64,000 nt of DNA from Arthrobacter sp. Edens01 (GCF_001307035.1 NZ_LKIU01000002.1:62001-126000); one strand, 5' to 3'. Counted from the stretch's first letter, positions 26,969-35,876 are shown. The notes: a model not told the origin generated them from the sequence alone. Translations and numbers: made by a program.

Positions 26969-27912
26969 CGGGCTGCCTTCCTTTCCGTGTTGTGTTCCGG
27001 GCCGCCGGCCCGTTGCGTGAGCGAGATGAAGGCTTCCTCCAGGCTCGCGGCATGGACCTCCAGTCCGCGGAATTCCACCTGCTCCCGAACGAGCCGGCGA
27101 ACCGTGTCATCGGCGTCGTGCGTTAGTACTGTTGTTGCGCCGGACGCTGACAGGCTCGCCGACACGGTGCCCGGCTGGGATTCAAAGTACGACGGCGGCA
27201 GGGAAGTGTGGAATGAAACCCGGCTAATGCTCACCCGGCTGCGGATCGCATCCACGTTGCCGTCAGCCACCACGGAGCCGCCGTTGATCACTACTACCCG
27301 GCTGGCCAGGGTCTGGATCTCGTCGAGGTAATGGCTGGTAATCAGCAGCGTGCCGCCGCCGGCACGGTAGTCTGCCAGCCGTTCCCACAGGTTCTCGCGG
27401 GCCTCGACATCCAGGCCGGTGGTCGGCTCGTCCAGGATCACCAGGCGGGGACGGCCCACCAGGGCCAGGGCCACGAGGAGGCGGCGCTGCTGGCCGCCGG
27501 AAAGCCCCCCGCACTGTTTATTGGACGCAGCCCCCAGTCCGAACCCGTCCAGCAGCTCTGCTGTTGGCACCGGACTGGCGTAGTGCGATCCGACGAAGTC
27601 CACCGTTTCACGCACGCGCAGCGTTGCCGGCACTGAGGTCGCCTGCGGTGTGGTGCCTAATGCCTGGCGGGCCAACGGGTTCCTGGGATCCTGTCCAAAA
27701 AGCTCGACGCGGCCGGAATCGGGCTGCCGGAGACCGCTGAGCAGGTTCAGGAGTGTGGACTTGCCGGCGCCGTTGGGTCCCAGCAAACCGACGGTCTCGC
27801 CGGCAGTGACAGTGAAGTCCACGCCGTCCAGCGCAGTGGTGGCACCGTAGGCCTTGCTGACTCCGTGAGCTGCCGCCAGGACTTCCTGGAAGCTTCGGGA
27901 AGGAGCGGTCAT
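26965..27912 (-). CDS. ABC transporter ATP-binding protein
   Basis: The ATPase partner of the ABC-2 permease, 315 residues. Walker A LLGPNGAGKST, Q loop in TTPQATS, signature LSGGQQRRLLVALALVG, Walker B LVILDEPTTGLD and the H loop ITSHYLDE are all intact. A C-terminal extension (about 225-315) resembles the regulatory part of DrrA-type exporters. Start ATG 27912 has AGGAG eight bases upstream; the frame continues to 28002 without support. Confidence 0.93.
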   Translation of the reverse strand: MTAPSRSFQEVLAAAHGVSKAYGATTALDGVDFTVTAGETVGLLGPNGAGKSTLLNLLSGLRQPDSGRVELFGQDPRNPLARQALGTTPQATSVPATLRVRETVDFVGSHYASPVPTAELLDGFGLGAASNKQCGGLSGGQQRRLLVALALVGRPRLVILDEPTTGLDVEARENLWERLADYRAGGGTLLITSHYLDEIQTLASRVVVINGGSVVADGNVDAIRSRVSISRVSFHTSLPPSYFESQPGTVSASLSASGATTVLTHDADDTVRRLVREQVEFRGLEVHAASLEEAFISLTQRAGGPEHNTERKAAR

Positions 27913-27952
27913 TTTGCTTATCTCCTGGTGGCAGGGCCGGCCGGAATATTCG

Positions 27953-28249
27953 TTATGCCAGGCCGGAGAGCAGGTCGGAAAGGTTCTTGCGGTAGCGGGC
28001 ATAGGCGGCTCTGCCCTCGGGGGTAATGCCCACGTAGGTAGCGGGGGTGCGGCCCTCTATCGTCTTGGTGACTTCCACGTAGCCCGCGGTTTCAAGCTTT
28101 CGCAGGTGGGTGGAGAGGTTGCCGGCTGTCATTTCCAGCATTTTCTGGAGTTTGGTAAAGGCAATCTGGTTGTTCTCACCGACTTCGTTGAGCGTAGTGA
28201 GGGCACGCAGCCGGGATTCGGCGTGGATGACCGGGTCGAGTTCAGGCAT
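27953..28249 (-). CDS. winged-helix transcriptional regulator
   Basis: A 98-residue DNA-binding protein of the small HTH_34/PadR-like group: LRALTTLNEVGENNQIAFTKLQKMLEMTAGNLSTHLRKLE is the helix-turn-helix, and GYVEVTKTIEGRTPATYVGITPEGRAAYARY the wing. ATG 28249 overlaps the membrane gene end by eight bases. It probably controls this four-gene set; a palindrome upstream of the set (28985-28999) is a candidate binding site. Confidence 0.88.
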   Translation of the reverse strand: MPELDPVIHAESRLRALTTLNEVGENNQIAFTKLQKMLEMTAGNLSTHLRKLETAGYVEVTKTIEGRTPATYVGITPEGRAAYARYRKNLSDLLSGLA

Positions 28250-28976
28250 GGGCCCGCCCGTTCCGGAGCCTGCGGGTACGCAGGTGTTCAACCACGGCTC
28301 CGGCCAGCATGCCGGTGGCCCCTAGGAAGAGGAAAACGGCCAGGAAGAAATCCGGTCCGGAGACGAGGGCTGCCACCGTGACGACCAGCAGCCAGATTCC
28401 AAGGAAGGACTGGGCGCGGTCGTTGAAGGTGGTTCCGCCGGTGATGTACAGCAACCCGACGATGAGGATCGCGACGGAGTTGATGAGCAGGCCCCGCAGC
28501 CAGAAATCGTCGACCGCCCGTCCGATCACAGCACTCAGCGCTCCCATGACGGTAAACCCGAGTGCCCAGGCGGCGCCGTACATTCCGCCCTGGAACGCGG
28601 ACTGTCCGCGCAGTCCCCGGCTGCTGCGGAAGAAGATCGCAATAGTCGAGCCGGTGGCTGCTGCGAGGGCTATTCCGAGGATCGCCAGTGCTGCCGAAGG
28701 TTCCATCGGAAGCCACCCCTGCTGTGTTCCCCACAAAGAGCCGTAGCCAATAATCCAGGTGACACCCCAGAGCAGGTACACCAGGGATGTGTTTCCGCTG
28801 AGGGTTCGGCGGGCGGAACGCTCTGCATCCTGGACCACGCGGAGGGCGGAATGCAGGTCCATGGTCTCTTCAGGGGCTGAATGCCCGTCCGTTTCTTTTC
28901 CGGACGTTGCGGCGGCCCCGGCAGGATCCGGTTTGCCTGCTTCAAGCTGGCCGTTACGGAAGGCTTTTTCGCTCAT
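28242..28976 (-). CDS. membrane protein of unknown function beside the regulator
   Basis: This 244-residue protein has a hydrophilic N terminus (about 65 residues) and six hydrophobic segments, including LVYLLWGVTWIIGYGSLWG, AALAILGIALAAATGSTIAIFF and LLINSVAILIVGLLYITGG. Such proteins commonly sit next to small winged-helix regulators and ABC-2 exporters. I use ATG 28976; MDLHSALRVVQDAER at 28862 is an alternative start that drops the low-complexity leader. No clear Shine-Dalgarno exists for either. Confidence 0.72.
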   Translation of the reverse strand: MSEKAFRNGQLEAGKPDPAGAAATSGKETDGHSAPEETMDLHSALRVVQDAERSARRTLSGNTSLVYLLWGVTWIIGYGSLWGTQQGWLPMEPSAALAILGIALAAATGSTIAIFFRSSRGLRGQSAFQGGMYGAAWALGFTVMGALSAVIGRAVDDFWLRGLLINSVAILIVGLLYITGGTTFNDRAQSFLGIWLLVVTVAALVSGPDFFLAVFLFLGATGMLAGAVVEHLRTRRLRNGRAHA

Positions 28977-28984
28977 GCAAAGTA

Positions 28985-28999
28985 GTTTGCAGTACAAAC
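28985..28999. promoter_or_regulatory. candidate operator before the regulator operon
   Basis: GTTTG-CAGTA-CAAAC is a 15-bp palindrome nine bases upstream of the membrane-protein ATG. Position and symmetry suit autoregulation by the winged-helix protein encoded in the same set. Inferred only. Confidence 0.4.
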
Positions 29000-29028
29000 C
29001 TGCTTCCGGCAAGAGGTATCAACAAAAA

Positions 29029-29062
29029 CAGGGGAGACGACGCTTCGGCGTCATCTCCCCTG
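29029..29062 (-). terminator. intrinsic terminator of the amino-acid permease
   Basis: CAGGGGAGACGACGC-TTCG-GCGTCATCTCCCCTG forms a 15-bp stem with one mismatch and a stable UUCG-type tetraloop. On the minus strand it is followed by TTTTTG. It ends the permease transcript twelve bases after its stop. Confidence 0.88.
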
Positions 29063-29073
29063 TTGGAGCTTTG

Positions 29074-30459
29074 CTAACTCCGGCTGTCTTCCGGGATGGC
29101 AGGTGTCTCGCTGAAGTCCAGGGTCGGCGTCGGGCGCCGGAAGAACCTGGTGAGGTACAGGAGGTGGAGAACGCCCACCCCAACCCAAATCAGCCCCACA
29201 ACAAAGGTGGTGGCGGAGAGCGAAGTCCAGAGCCACAGGCACAGGGCAACGCCGACGGCGGGCACGGCAACGTATTTCAGCGCGTCCAGGCCGGTGCGCC
29301 GCCCGTTGTCGATGGCGTAGTGCTTGATCACGCTGAGGTTCACGAAGGTGAAAGCGATGAGCGCCCCAAAGCTGATCATCGAAGAAGCCAGTTCGAGACT
29401 GAGCACAAGAGCCACCAGGGAGACCGCTCCCACGATCAGCGAGGCGGAGTACGGCGTCTTGAACCGGGGGTGGATCCTGCCAAACACGCCGCGGGGGAGT
29501 GTCCCGTCGCGGCCCATGGACAGCAGGATCCGGGAAACGGATACCTGGGATGCCATGGCGGAGGCGATGCAGCCGGCTACATACGCTGCCGTGAAAAACG
29601 TGCTGAGGAAGGTGCCGCCCACGTGGACCATGACGTCAACGGCAGCGGAGTCGGGATCCGTAAAGGACATCCAGTCCGGGAAGGCAACGTGGCCAAGCCA
29701 GGACAGGCCCAGGTAGATCGAGCCGGAAAGGACGGTACACAGCAGGATGGCCCGCGGAATGATCCGCCGTGGGTCCCGGGTTTCTTCCGCCAGGGTGGAG
29801 ACGGCGTCGAAGCCCAGGAAGGACAGACAGAGGATTGCGGCGCCGGCGAATATGGTGCCGGCATCGAATCCTTCGCTGTAGAAGGGTGCCAGCGGACTAA
29901 TCGGCTCGGCATAGCCTGCGTAGGTGCCAAGGGACATCACCACAAACACGAGGATGAATACCGCCTGGGCGGCGATCAGGATCATGTTGGCGCTGGCGAC
30001 CAGGCGGATGCCGATCACATTGAAGGTGGTGACGATGGCGATGGCCGCAACCACCCAGATCCACGCGGGGATCGCAGGGAAGGCCACACCCATGTAGATC
30101 CCGATGACCATGTAGTTGAGCATCGGCAGGAACAGGTAGTCCAGGAGCAGCGCCCAGCCGGCGAGGAAACCCGTGGAGGCACCGAAGGACTGCTGTACGT
30201 AGGTGTAGGCGCTTCCGGCCACCGGATAGGCACGAACCATGTTTGCGTAGGCAACGGCAGTGAAGATCATGGCGACCATGGTCACTGCGTAGGCAGCGGG
30301 AAGATGCCCGCTGGTCAGCTCCGTGACGATGCCGTAGGTGGTGAAGACGGTAAGCGGCACCATGTACGCGAGTCCGAAGAACACAACCGAGGGAAGCCCA
30401 AGGGTGCGCTTCAGCTGGGGTTTACGGACTGCCGCAGGGGCAGGTTGGGGAATTGCCAT
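29074..30459 (-). CDS. APC family amino acid permease
   Basis: A 461-residue transporter with twelve helices. The first helix has VVFFGLAYMVPLTVFTTYG (unwound TM1 site), then AYPVAGSAYTYVQQSFG, the conserved FLGFDAVSTLAEETRDPRRIIPRAI of APC members and LLSMGRDGTLPR. The substrate is not predictable; putrescine and amino acids are transported by relatives. No strong ribosome site precedes ATG 30459. The amidohydrolase upstream lies 66 bases away in the same direction, so the pair may handle a common compound. Confidence 0.9.
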   Translation of the reverse strand: MAIPQPAPAAVRKPQLKRTLGLPSVVFFGLAYMVPLTVFTTYGIVTELTSGHLPAAYAVTMVAMIFTAVAYANMVRAYPVAGSAYTYVQQSFGASTGFLAGWALLLDYLFLPMLNYMVIGIYMGVAFPAIPAWIWVVAAIAIVTTFNVIGIRLVASANMILIAAQAVFILVFVVMSLGTYAGYAEPISPLAPFYSEGFDAGTIFAGAAILCLSFLGFDAVSTLAEETRDPRRIIPRAILLCTVLSGSIYLGLSWLGHVAFPDWMSFTDPDSAAVDVMVHVGGTFLSTFFTAAYVAGCIASAMASQVSVSRILLSMGRDGTLPRGVFGRIHPRFKTPYSASLIVGAVSLVALVLSLELASSMISFGALIAFTFVNLSVIKHYAIDNGRRTGLDALKYVAVPAVGVALCLWLWTSLSATTFVVGLIWVGVGVLHLLYLTRFFRRPTPTLDFSETPAIPEDSRS

Positions 30460-30525
30460 CCGATTTCCGTTTCTGTGGGGGCCAGGAACTGGCAGGGGAG
30501 GAAGAAAGCAGTAAGGCAGGCGGAA

Positions 30526-32151
30526 CTACGCCAGCGCGGAATGGACGGGTTCTCCGCCAACTACGGTCAGCAGCACGGGCAGGTCGGTGAGCGCATCGCC
30601 GTCGGTCTCTGCCGGATCTTCGGCGAAGAGCACCAGGTTTGCGGTTGCACCGGGTTTGATCACGCCGAGGTCACCGCGGCCCAGTGCCTCGGCTGCCCAG
30701 CGGGTGTAACCAAGCAGCGCTTCGTAGCCGCTCAGCCTCTGTTCCGGTTCGAAAACAGGGGCCTGAACGTTTCCGGGGGTACGCCGCAGCCGCGCCCAGG
30801 CCATGCCGAGGCGCGGGTCGTACTGCGCCACAGGCCAGTCTGAACCGAGGGCAACGCGGCCGCCGGCTTCCAGCACATCCCTGACCCGGAAACCGCCGTG
30901 GGAGCGGTGCGGGCCCAGCCTGGACGCCCAGGCATCGGTGCCGTCTCCCGCACGCCACTGCATGTGCAGGGGCTGCATGGACGCTACGACGCCGGTTTCT
31001 GCCAGGTTTGAGATGTCCGGGTCGGTCAGGACTTCCAGATGTTCAATGCGGTTCGGTGCACCGGCAGCCGATGCCGTGCCCACACGCTTGTAGGCCTCAA
31101 GGATCTGGCCCACACCGGCGTCGCCCACCGAGTGCGTGGCGATCTGGTAACCGGCCTCGACATACCGGCGGGTGACTTCCTCGTACCGGTCCAGGTCCTT
31201 CCAGAACGAATGGGTGCCGGTGCCGCAGGTGTCCGGTTCGTTCAGCCAGGCTGTCCCGGACTCAATGACGCCGTCCAGGAACATCTTGATGAGCTGCACC
31301 CGCCAGCCCCGGCCGCTGCGTCCGAGCTGGGAGATGATCTGCGCAACCCGCTCATCGCCGTCGCCCGGCTGATGCCACATGGCGATGTGCAGCTGAACCG
31401 TCAGGTTCCCCGCTTTTTCCATGTCGGCAAGCAGATCGAGGTGTTTGTCCCGGCCGTCCATGACGACTGCGGAGGTAATGCCCACACCATTCAGTGTCGA
31501 GAAAAGCGACTGGAGCCGCTGGATGTACTCGTCCTGCGGGATCGGAGGAACGGCGTCCAGGAGCAGCAGATAGGCAGGGATTTCCCGGAGTTCGCCGGTG
31601 GGCACTCCCTGCTCGTCCACGACCACCAGGCTGGCGTCGTCGAAGGTCTCCCGGCCGGTAATGCCGGCAGCAGCCAGCGCCGCGGGGTTGCCCAGGCCGG
31701 TGTGGAGGTCATAGAGGACCACAGCCAGCGGCCGGCCGCCGAGCACATCATCGAAGAGGTCGCCTCGAAGCGGCCCGTCGAAGGCATTGTGGTCAAGGTT
31801 CCATCCGCACACCCAGGCATCCTCCGGAAGCCGGGCAGCTTCCTTGGCCAGAGCGTCCCGGATGCCCTCAAGGTCCAGGCCGTACAGGTCTATCCCGCGC
31901 GTCAGCTCGATGCCCCAGATCGGATGCATGTGCGAGTCGATCAGGCCCGGCACCAGGGCTGCGCCGCCCGCGTCGATGACCCGGGTATCGGGGCCGGCGA
32001 GGGCAAGCACATCGGCGTCGCCGGCGACCGCTGTGATCTGCCCGCCGGTGACCGCCACTGCTGTGGAAGCGGGGCCGAACCCGGGCGCTTCGGGCGCAGC
32101 CGACTCCATGGTCCGGACCAGGGCGTTGTGGATAATGAGATCTGCCGTCAT
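30526..32151 (-). CDS. metal-dependent amidohydrolase (YtcJ-like)
   Basis: A 541-residue member of the amidohydrolase superfamily (amidohydro_3 group). DSHMHPIWG holds the first metal histidines, IATHSVGDAG a later one, and ALGSDWPVA the catalytic Asp near the end; the C-terminal GVIKPGATANLVLFAEDP returns to the beta-sandwich. The natural substrate is unknown; relatives act on N-acyl amino acids or formamides. TAGGTT at 32158-32163 lies exactly six bases before ATG, with no Shine-Dalgarno, consistent with a leaderless mRNA. Confidence 0.9.
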   Translation of the reverse strand: MTADLIIHNALVRTMESAAPEAPGFGPASTAVAVTGGQITAVAGDADVLALAGPDTRVIDAGGAALVPGLIDSHMHPIWGIELTRGIDLYGLDLEGIRDALAKEAARLPEDAWVCGWNLDHNAFDGPLRGDLFDDVLGGRPLAVVLYDLHTGLGNPAALAAAGITGRETFDDASLVVVDEQGVPTGELREIPAYLLLLDAVPPIPQDEYIQRLQSLFSTLNGVGITSAVVMDGRDKHLDLLADMEKAGNLTVQLHIAMWHQPGDGDERVAQIISQLGRSGRGWRVQLIKMFLDGVIESGTAWLNEPDTCGTGTHSFWKDLDRYEEVTRRYVEAGYQIATHSVGDAGVGQILEAYKRVGTASAAGAPNRIEHLEVLTDPDISNLAETGVVASMQPLHMQWRAGDGTDAWASRLGPHRSHGGFRVRDVLEAGGRVALGSDWPVAQYDPRLGMAWARLRRTPGNVQAPVFEPEQRLSGYEALLGYTRWAAEALGRGDLGVIKPGATANLVLFAEDPAETDGDALTDLPVLLTVVGGEPVHSALA

Positions 32152-32210
32152 GGCAGAAACCTAGTCCGCCCATGTTTCGTTTAGGTGTTTTTTTCAAACT
32201 ATTTCGTCAG

Positions 32211-32271
32211 GTTTCCGTCGTTTGGCGCGCTGTAAACGACGAAACCCCGCACCAGCTGGCAGTGCGGGGTT
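32211..32271 (-). terminator. two overlapping hairpins after trmB
   Basis: AACCCCGCAC-9 nt-GTGCGGGGTT (32243-32271) is a 10-bp stem that can end the trmB transcript. A second imperfect stem, GTTTCCGTCGTTT with AAACGACGAAAC (32211-32245), shares three bases with it, so the two exclude each other at the edge. The remaining bases to 32151 hold the amidohydrolase promoter. Confidence 0.65.
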
Positions 32272-32287
32272 CGGATTCGGGAGACGG

Positions 32288-33142
32288 TCAGAGTCGCCGG
32301 TACGTCAGGTCAAAGATGAGCCGTCCGGCCTGGTGCGCCTTGTTCTCAAAGCTGGTGAGGATACGACCGTCGAAGCGCGGAGCCCAGCCGCCGCGGGTGT
32401 CGACGTCGTCGGAGGCTTCCTTGCCTTCCAGTCCCTGGGCGCGGACCTGGGTCAGCGGGCTTTCGGTGCCCGCGCGCTCGCCCGGGTGCAGGCTTTCGAA
32501 CTGCGGGGATGCATCCAGCACTTCGCGCATCTGGACGGCGTAGTCGGACCAGTCAGTGGCAAGCCGCCAGAGCCCGCCCGGCACCAGGGCCCGGGCAGCA
32601 AGTTCGGCGAAGGAGTCCTTGACCATACGGCGCTTGTGGTGGCGGGTCTTGTGCCACGGATCCGGGAAAAAGACCCAGAGCTCATCCACCGAACCCGCGG
32701 GAAGCATGGTGGTGAGGACCTCGGGAGCGTTCGCCTGGACCACCCGCACATTGGTCAGGTTCTTCTGGCCAATGCGCTGCAGGGTCTGGGCCAGCCCGGG
32801 AAGGTAGACCTCCACGGCCAGGAAGTTCTTCTCCGGGTTCTGCTCCGCCGCGTGGGTGATGGCTTCGCCGAGGCCGGAACCGATCTCGACGACGAGGGGA
32901 GCTTTGCGGCCAAAGGCGGCTTCGGCGTCGAACACGTAGTCCGGATCCACAGATGTGTCCGAATGAACACGCGGGACGTCGATGACGAAAACATCGGAGA
33001 GCTCGTCCCAGGCCTGCTGGCGCCGTCCCTGCAGGCGCGATCCCCTGCGGACAAAGGACACCGGGGCCCGGAAATGCACGGAATCAGGGCTCTCGGACCC
33101 GTCGGCAGCATCGGAAACGGGCAGGGCTGGGTCAGTAGTCAT
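32288..33142 (-). CDS. trmB: tRNA (guanine-N7-)-methyltransferase
   Basis: TrmB methylates G46 in tRNA variable loops. The 284-residue protein has the SAM site LVVEIGSGLGEAITHAA, NFLAVEVYLPG, and the signature DELWVFFPDPWHKTRHHKRRMV with the catalytic Asp. An N-terminal extension of about 65 residues precedes the domain. TAGCAT lies eight bases before ATG 33142. It diverges from the helicase. Confidence 0.94.
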   Translation of the reverse strand: MTTDPALPVSDAADGSESPDSVHFRAPVSFVRRGSRLQGRRQQAWDELSDVFVIDVPRVHSDTSVDPDYVFDAEAAFGRKAPLVVEIGSGLGEAITHAAEQNPEKNFLAVEVYLPGLAQTLQRIGQKNLTNVRVVQANAPEVLTTMLPAGSVDELWVFFPDPWHKTRHHKRRMVKDSFAELAARALVPGGLWRLATDWSDYAVQMREVLDASPQFESLHPGERAGTESPLTQVRAQGLEGKEASDDVDTRGGWAPRFDGRILTSFENKAHQAGRLIFDLTYRRL

Positions 33143-33417
33143 TACTGTTAATGCTAACCGTGTGCCGGCACCGGACTGTGTCCGTCGTAAGCACCCCTAA
33201 TTAGGTAACTGGGACCGATCCGGTAAACTGGGGGAAGTTGTTGCGACTGCCGCGCCTAAAAGCCGCGTGTGTAAGCAGCGCAACCTGCGTCGATGAACGC
33301 TTTCTTTTGTCCCGCCCGTTATCTCACGGGGCGGTGGACACTGTCTGACTTTTCTTCGGCGAACCCTCTGCGCCACACGGCATAGGGGGCCACTTACCGA
33401 AAGTTGCCTGTCTTTTC
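33143..33417 (+). promoter_or_regulatory. long untranslated leader of the DEAD-box helicase
   Basis: No gene fits these 275 bases. A possible -10 TAAACT lies at 33224-33229, which would leave a leader of about 180 bases. It contains a GC-rich stem around 33313-33337 (CCCGCC pairing with GGGCGG) and no good Shine-Dalgarno near the ATG. Long structured leaders are common before cold-induced RNA helicases, where they serve autoregulation; that role is inferred here. Confidence 0.45.
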
Positions 33418-35013
33418 ATGACCACTTTTGCTGCCCTTGGCGTACCCAAGGCACTTGTTTCAAACCTCTCCGCCCAGGGAATCGCAGAACCGTTCCCCAT
33501 CCAGGTGGAAACCCTTCCCGACACCCTCAAGGGCCGGGATGTCCTTGGCCGCGGGCGCACCGGCTCCGGCAAGACCCTCGCCTTCTCCCTGCCGCTGGTC
33601 ACCCGCCTGGCTGAAGCCGAGGCCGCTTACCGCCGCCGGCCGAACCGCCCGCTGGGCCTGGTGCTCGCGCCGACCCGTGAACTGGCCACCCAGATCAACA
33701 ACGTCATCGAGCCGCTGGCCGCCGAGCTGGGCCTGAACACCACCGTGATCTACGGCGGCGTTTCCCAGCAGCGGCAGGAAAAGGCACTCGGCGCCGGCGT
33801 AGACATTGTCATCGCCTGCCCCGGCCGTCTCGAGGACCTGATGAAGCAGAAGGTCATCAGCCTGGAGTCCGTCGAGATCACCGTGCTGGACGAAGCCGAC
33901 CACATGGCCGACCTCGGATTCCTTCCGGTTGTTCAGCGCCTGCTGGACCGCACCCCGGAAAAGGGCCAGCGTATGCTCTTCTCTGCCACCCTGGACAACG
34001 GTGTGGACAAGCTGGTCCGACGCTACCTCTCCAACCCGCTGACCCACTCCGTGGATGACCCGCAGGCAGCGGTCACCACCATGGAGCACCATGTGCTGCT
34101 GGTCCAGGACCAGACCGCCAAGAAGCTGCTGGTGAAGGAACTGGCTTCAGGCCAGGGCCGCCGCATTATGTTCATGCGCACCAAGCACCACGCCCGCAAG
34201 ATGGCCAAGTACCTGACGGACAGCGGAATCCCCACCGTCGACCTGCACGGCAACCTTTCCCAGAACGCCCGTGACCGGAACCTGGCGGAGTTCGCCTCCG
34301 GCGACGTCCGCGTCCTGGTGGCCACCGACGTCGCCGCCCGCGGCGTCCACGTGAACGACGTCGAGCTGGTTGTCCACATCGATCCGCCTACGGAGCACAA
34401 GGCATACCTGCACCGCTCCGGACGTACGGCACGTGCCGGCTCCGACGGCACCGTTGTCACGGTGACCCTGCCCGAGCAGAAGGGCGAGGTGTCCAAGCTG
34501 ATGAAGGCTGCGGGCGTCGACGTCTCGATCGAGAAGGTTTCCCACAACTCCCCGTCGATCGCCAAGCTTATTGGTGAGCGTGCGGCAGTCGTTGAGCCTC
34601 ATGTCCGTGCAGCCCAGCTGGCAGCAAAGTCCCCCCAGCAGGGTGCAGGCCGCTCCACTGGAGCCAACGCCCAGCGCAAGCGCGCTGCCCGTTCCGGTGC
34701 CGGCACGCGTGCCGGTGGACGCGGCGGTGCAGGCGGCCGCGGACGCGTCTCCGCAGAACGCACTGCCTCAGCCGATGCTCCCCGCGCCCAGCGCAGCCCT
34801 GAAGGACGCCGCGGTTCAGCTGCGGCAGCCACCTCGCAGGGACGCAACCGCCGCCCCGCCACCGGCCAGCGCGCCGGTGACGTCGCAGCTGCGGGCACAC
34901 ACCGCTCCGGCGGTACCCGTTCGGCTGCTCCGGCAGGCAGCGGCCGCCCGGCACGCTCCGCCGGCCCCCGCCGCGCAACGGCACCCGCGTCGAACGAACG
35001 CCGCGGCCGCTAA
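33418..35013 (+). CDS. DEAD-box ATP-dependent RNA helicase
   Basis: A 531-residue RNA helicase. Q motif GIAEPFPIQ, Walker A GRGRTGSGKT, PTRELA, DEAD (residues near 160), SAT, and in the second RecA domain VLVATDVAARGVHVNDVELV and HRSGRTARAG are all intact. The last 130 residues are a basic Arg/Gly/Ala-rich disordered tail, likely for RNA binding. Relatives include RhlE and CsdA, so an exact name is not assigned. A 15-bp terminator hairpin follows. Confidence 0.95.
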   Translation: MTTFAALGVPKALVSNLSAQGIAEPFPIQVETLPDTLKGRDVLGRGRTGSGKTLAFSLPLVTRLAEAEAAYRRRPNRPLGLVLAPTRELATQINNVIEPLAAELGLNTTVIYGGVSQQRQEKALGAGVDIVIACPGRLEDLMKQKVISLESVEITVLDEADHMADLGFLPVVQRLLDRTPEKGQRMLFSATLDNGVDKLVRRYLSNPLTHSVDDPQAAVTTMEHHVLLVQDQTAKKLLVKELASGQGRRIMFMRTKHHARKMAKYLTDSGIPTVDLHGNLSQNARDRNLAEFASGDVRVLVATDVAARGVHVNDVELVVHIDPPTEHKAYLHRSGRTARAGSDGTVVTVTLPEQKGEVSKLMKAAGVDVSIEKVSHNSPSIAKLIGERAAVVEPHVRAAQLAAKSPQQGAGRSTGANAQRKRAARSGAGTRAGGRGGAGGRGRVSAERTASADAPRAQRSPEGRRGSAAAATSQGRNRRPATGQRAGDVAAAGTHRSGGTRSAAPAGSGRPARSAGPRRATAPASNERRGR

Positions 35014-35026
35014 CTGACGCTACGGC

Positions 35027-35061
35027 AAAGGCCCCGCATCCAGTCCGGATGCGGGGCCTTT
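35027..35061. terminator. bidirectional terminator between helicase and HhH gene
   Basis: AAAGGCCCCGCATCC-AGTCC-GGATGCGGGGCCTTT is a perfect 15-bp stem with A and T flanks. It lies one base beyond the stop of the convergent small gene and serves both transcripts. Confidence 0.92.
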
Positions 35062-35062
35062 G

Positions 35063-35260
35063 TCATTCCTTGAGGCCAAGGCCGTACTCATTCAGGGCTG
35101 CCTCGATGATGTTCAGTGCCTTTGGCCCAACACCGTGCAGTTTGGCCAGGTCCTCACGCGGAATGCCGGCCAGCTGGCGGAGCGTGGTGAAGCCCGCGGC
35201 TCCGAGGCCCCGGGAAGCGGGCGCCCCAATTCTCGGCAGCTCATTCAGTGAAGTGCTCAT
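35063..35260 (-). CDS. small helix-hairpin-helix protein
   Basis: A 65-residue protein with two helix-hairpin-helix-like turns: LPRIGAPASRGLGAAGFTTLRQLAG and LAKLHGVGPKALNIIEAAL. HhH turns bind DNA non-specifically; the small size suggests a nucleic-acid accessory protein or part of a larger complex. TAACAT at 35267-35272 lies exactly six bases before the ATG, predicting a leaderless mRNA. Confidence 0.85.
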   Translation of the reverse strand: MSTSLNELPRIGAPASRGLGAAGFTTLRQLAGIPREDLAKLHGVGPKALNIIEAALNEYGLGLKE

Positions 35261-35308
35261 GTTCCGATGTTAGGGACCGGCGGACCGGCGGCACAGCCCC
35301 ATCCCGGC

Positions 35309-35875
35309 CTAGTCCAGGGGATAAAAGCTGACGACGGCGGCAAAGCCGCGGCCGAGTACCGCGGGACTCTCTTCGCTGCCGGCGACGGTGTCCAGCAGGT
35401 CCAGATCTTCCGGGGCACCGCCGTCGAACGATGCCTTCGCGGAGCCCTGGAGCAGCACCAGGAACTGGTCCGGGCCCAGTGCCGGGGAGTTCTTCTTCGA
35501 CAGTTCCACCACCATCACAGCGGCACCGAACCGGTCCCGTTCTGCGAATGTGTTCAGTACGGTGACTTCCCCGGTGGGCAGCGATGCCTGCACCGGGACG
35601 TCGCCCGGATACCGCAGCGGGCGGAGCCGCTCCATCGCATGCTCGGTGCCGTCCACGTTCAGGAGGAGCAGTTCACCCTCCACCGGTACGGTGATCCGGT
35701 CGGTGTTCTCGAACCGGGTGAAGGGACCGGACTTCTCGATTGTCGCGGCGGACAGCCGCCAACCAGGCGTTCCGGAATCCCATGCAGGGCCGGACGCGAG
35801 GTCCTTGGAACGCCCTGAACCTGACCCCCAGGAACGGGAAGGGACGGCGGTGAAACGGATCAGATCAGCGCTCAT
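35309..35875 (-). CDS. HutD-family protein
   Basis: A 188-residue cupin-like protein: WGSGSGRSKDLA, WRLSAATIEKSGPFTRFENTDR, ITVPVEGELLLLNVDG and FAERDRFGAAVMVVEL match the HutD/Ves family, linked in Pseudomonas to histidine utilisation and in E. coli to environmental sensing. No hut genes are adjacent. I start at ATG 35875, one base after the stop of the gene upstream; the frame is open to 35917 inside that gene, which is not used. Confidence 0.82.
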   Translation of the reverse strand: MSADLIRFTAVPSRSWGSGSGRSKDLASGPAWDSGTPGWRLSAATIEKSGPFTRFENTDRITVPVEGELLLLNVDGTEHAMERLRPLRYPGDVPVQASLPTGEVTVLNTFAERDRFGAAVMVVELSKKNSPALGPDQFLVLLQGSAKASFDGGAPEDLDLLDTVAGSEESPAVLGRGFAAVVSFYPLD

Positions 35876-35876
35876 G

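Noticed and set aside
28759-30843. 694-codon open frame on the plus strand
   Set aside because: It lies antisense to the regulator set, permease and amidohydrolase, is rich in His, Gly, Asp and Arg without domain pattern, and is explained by GC-rich third positions of the real genes.
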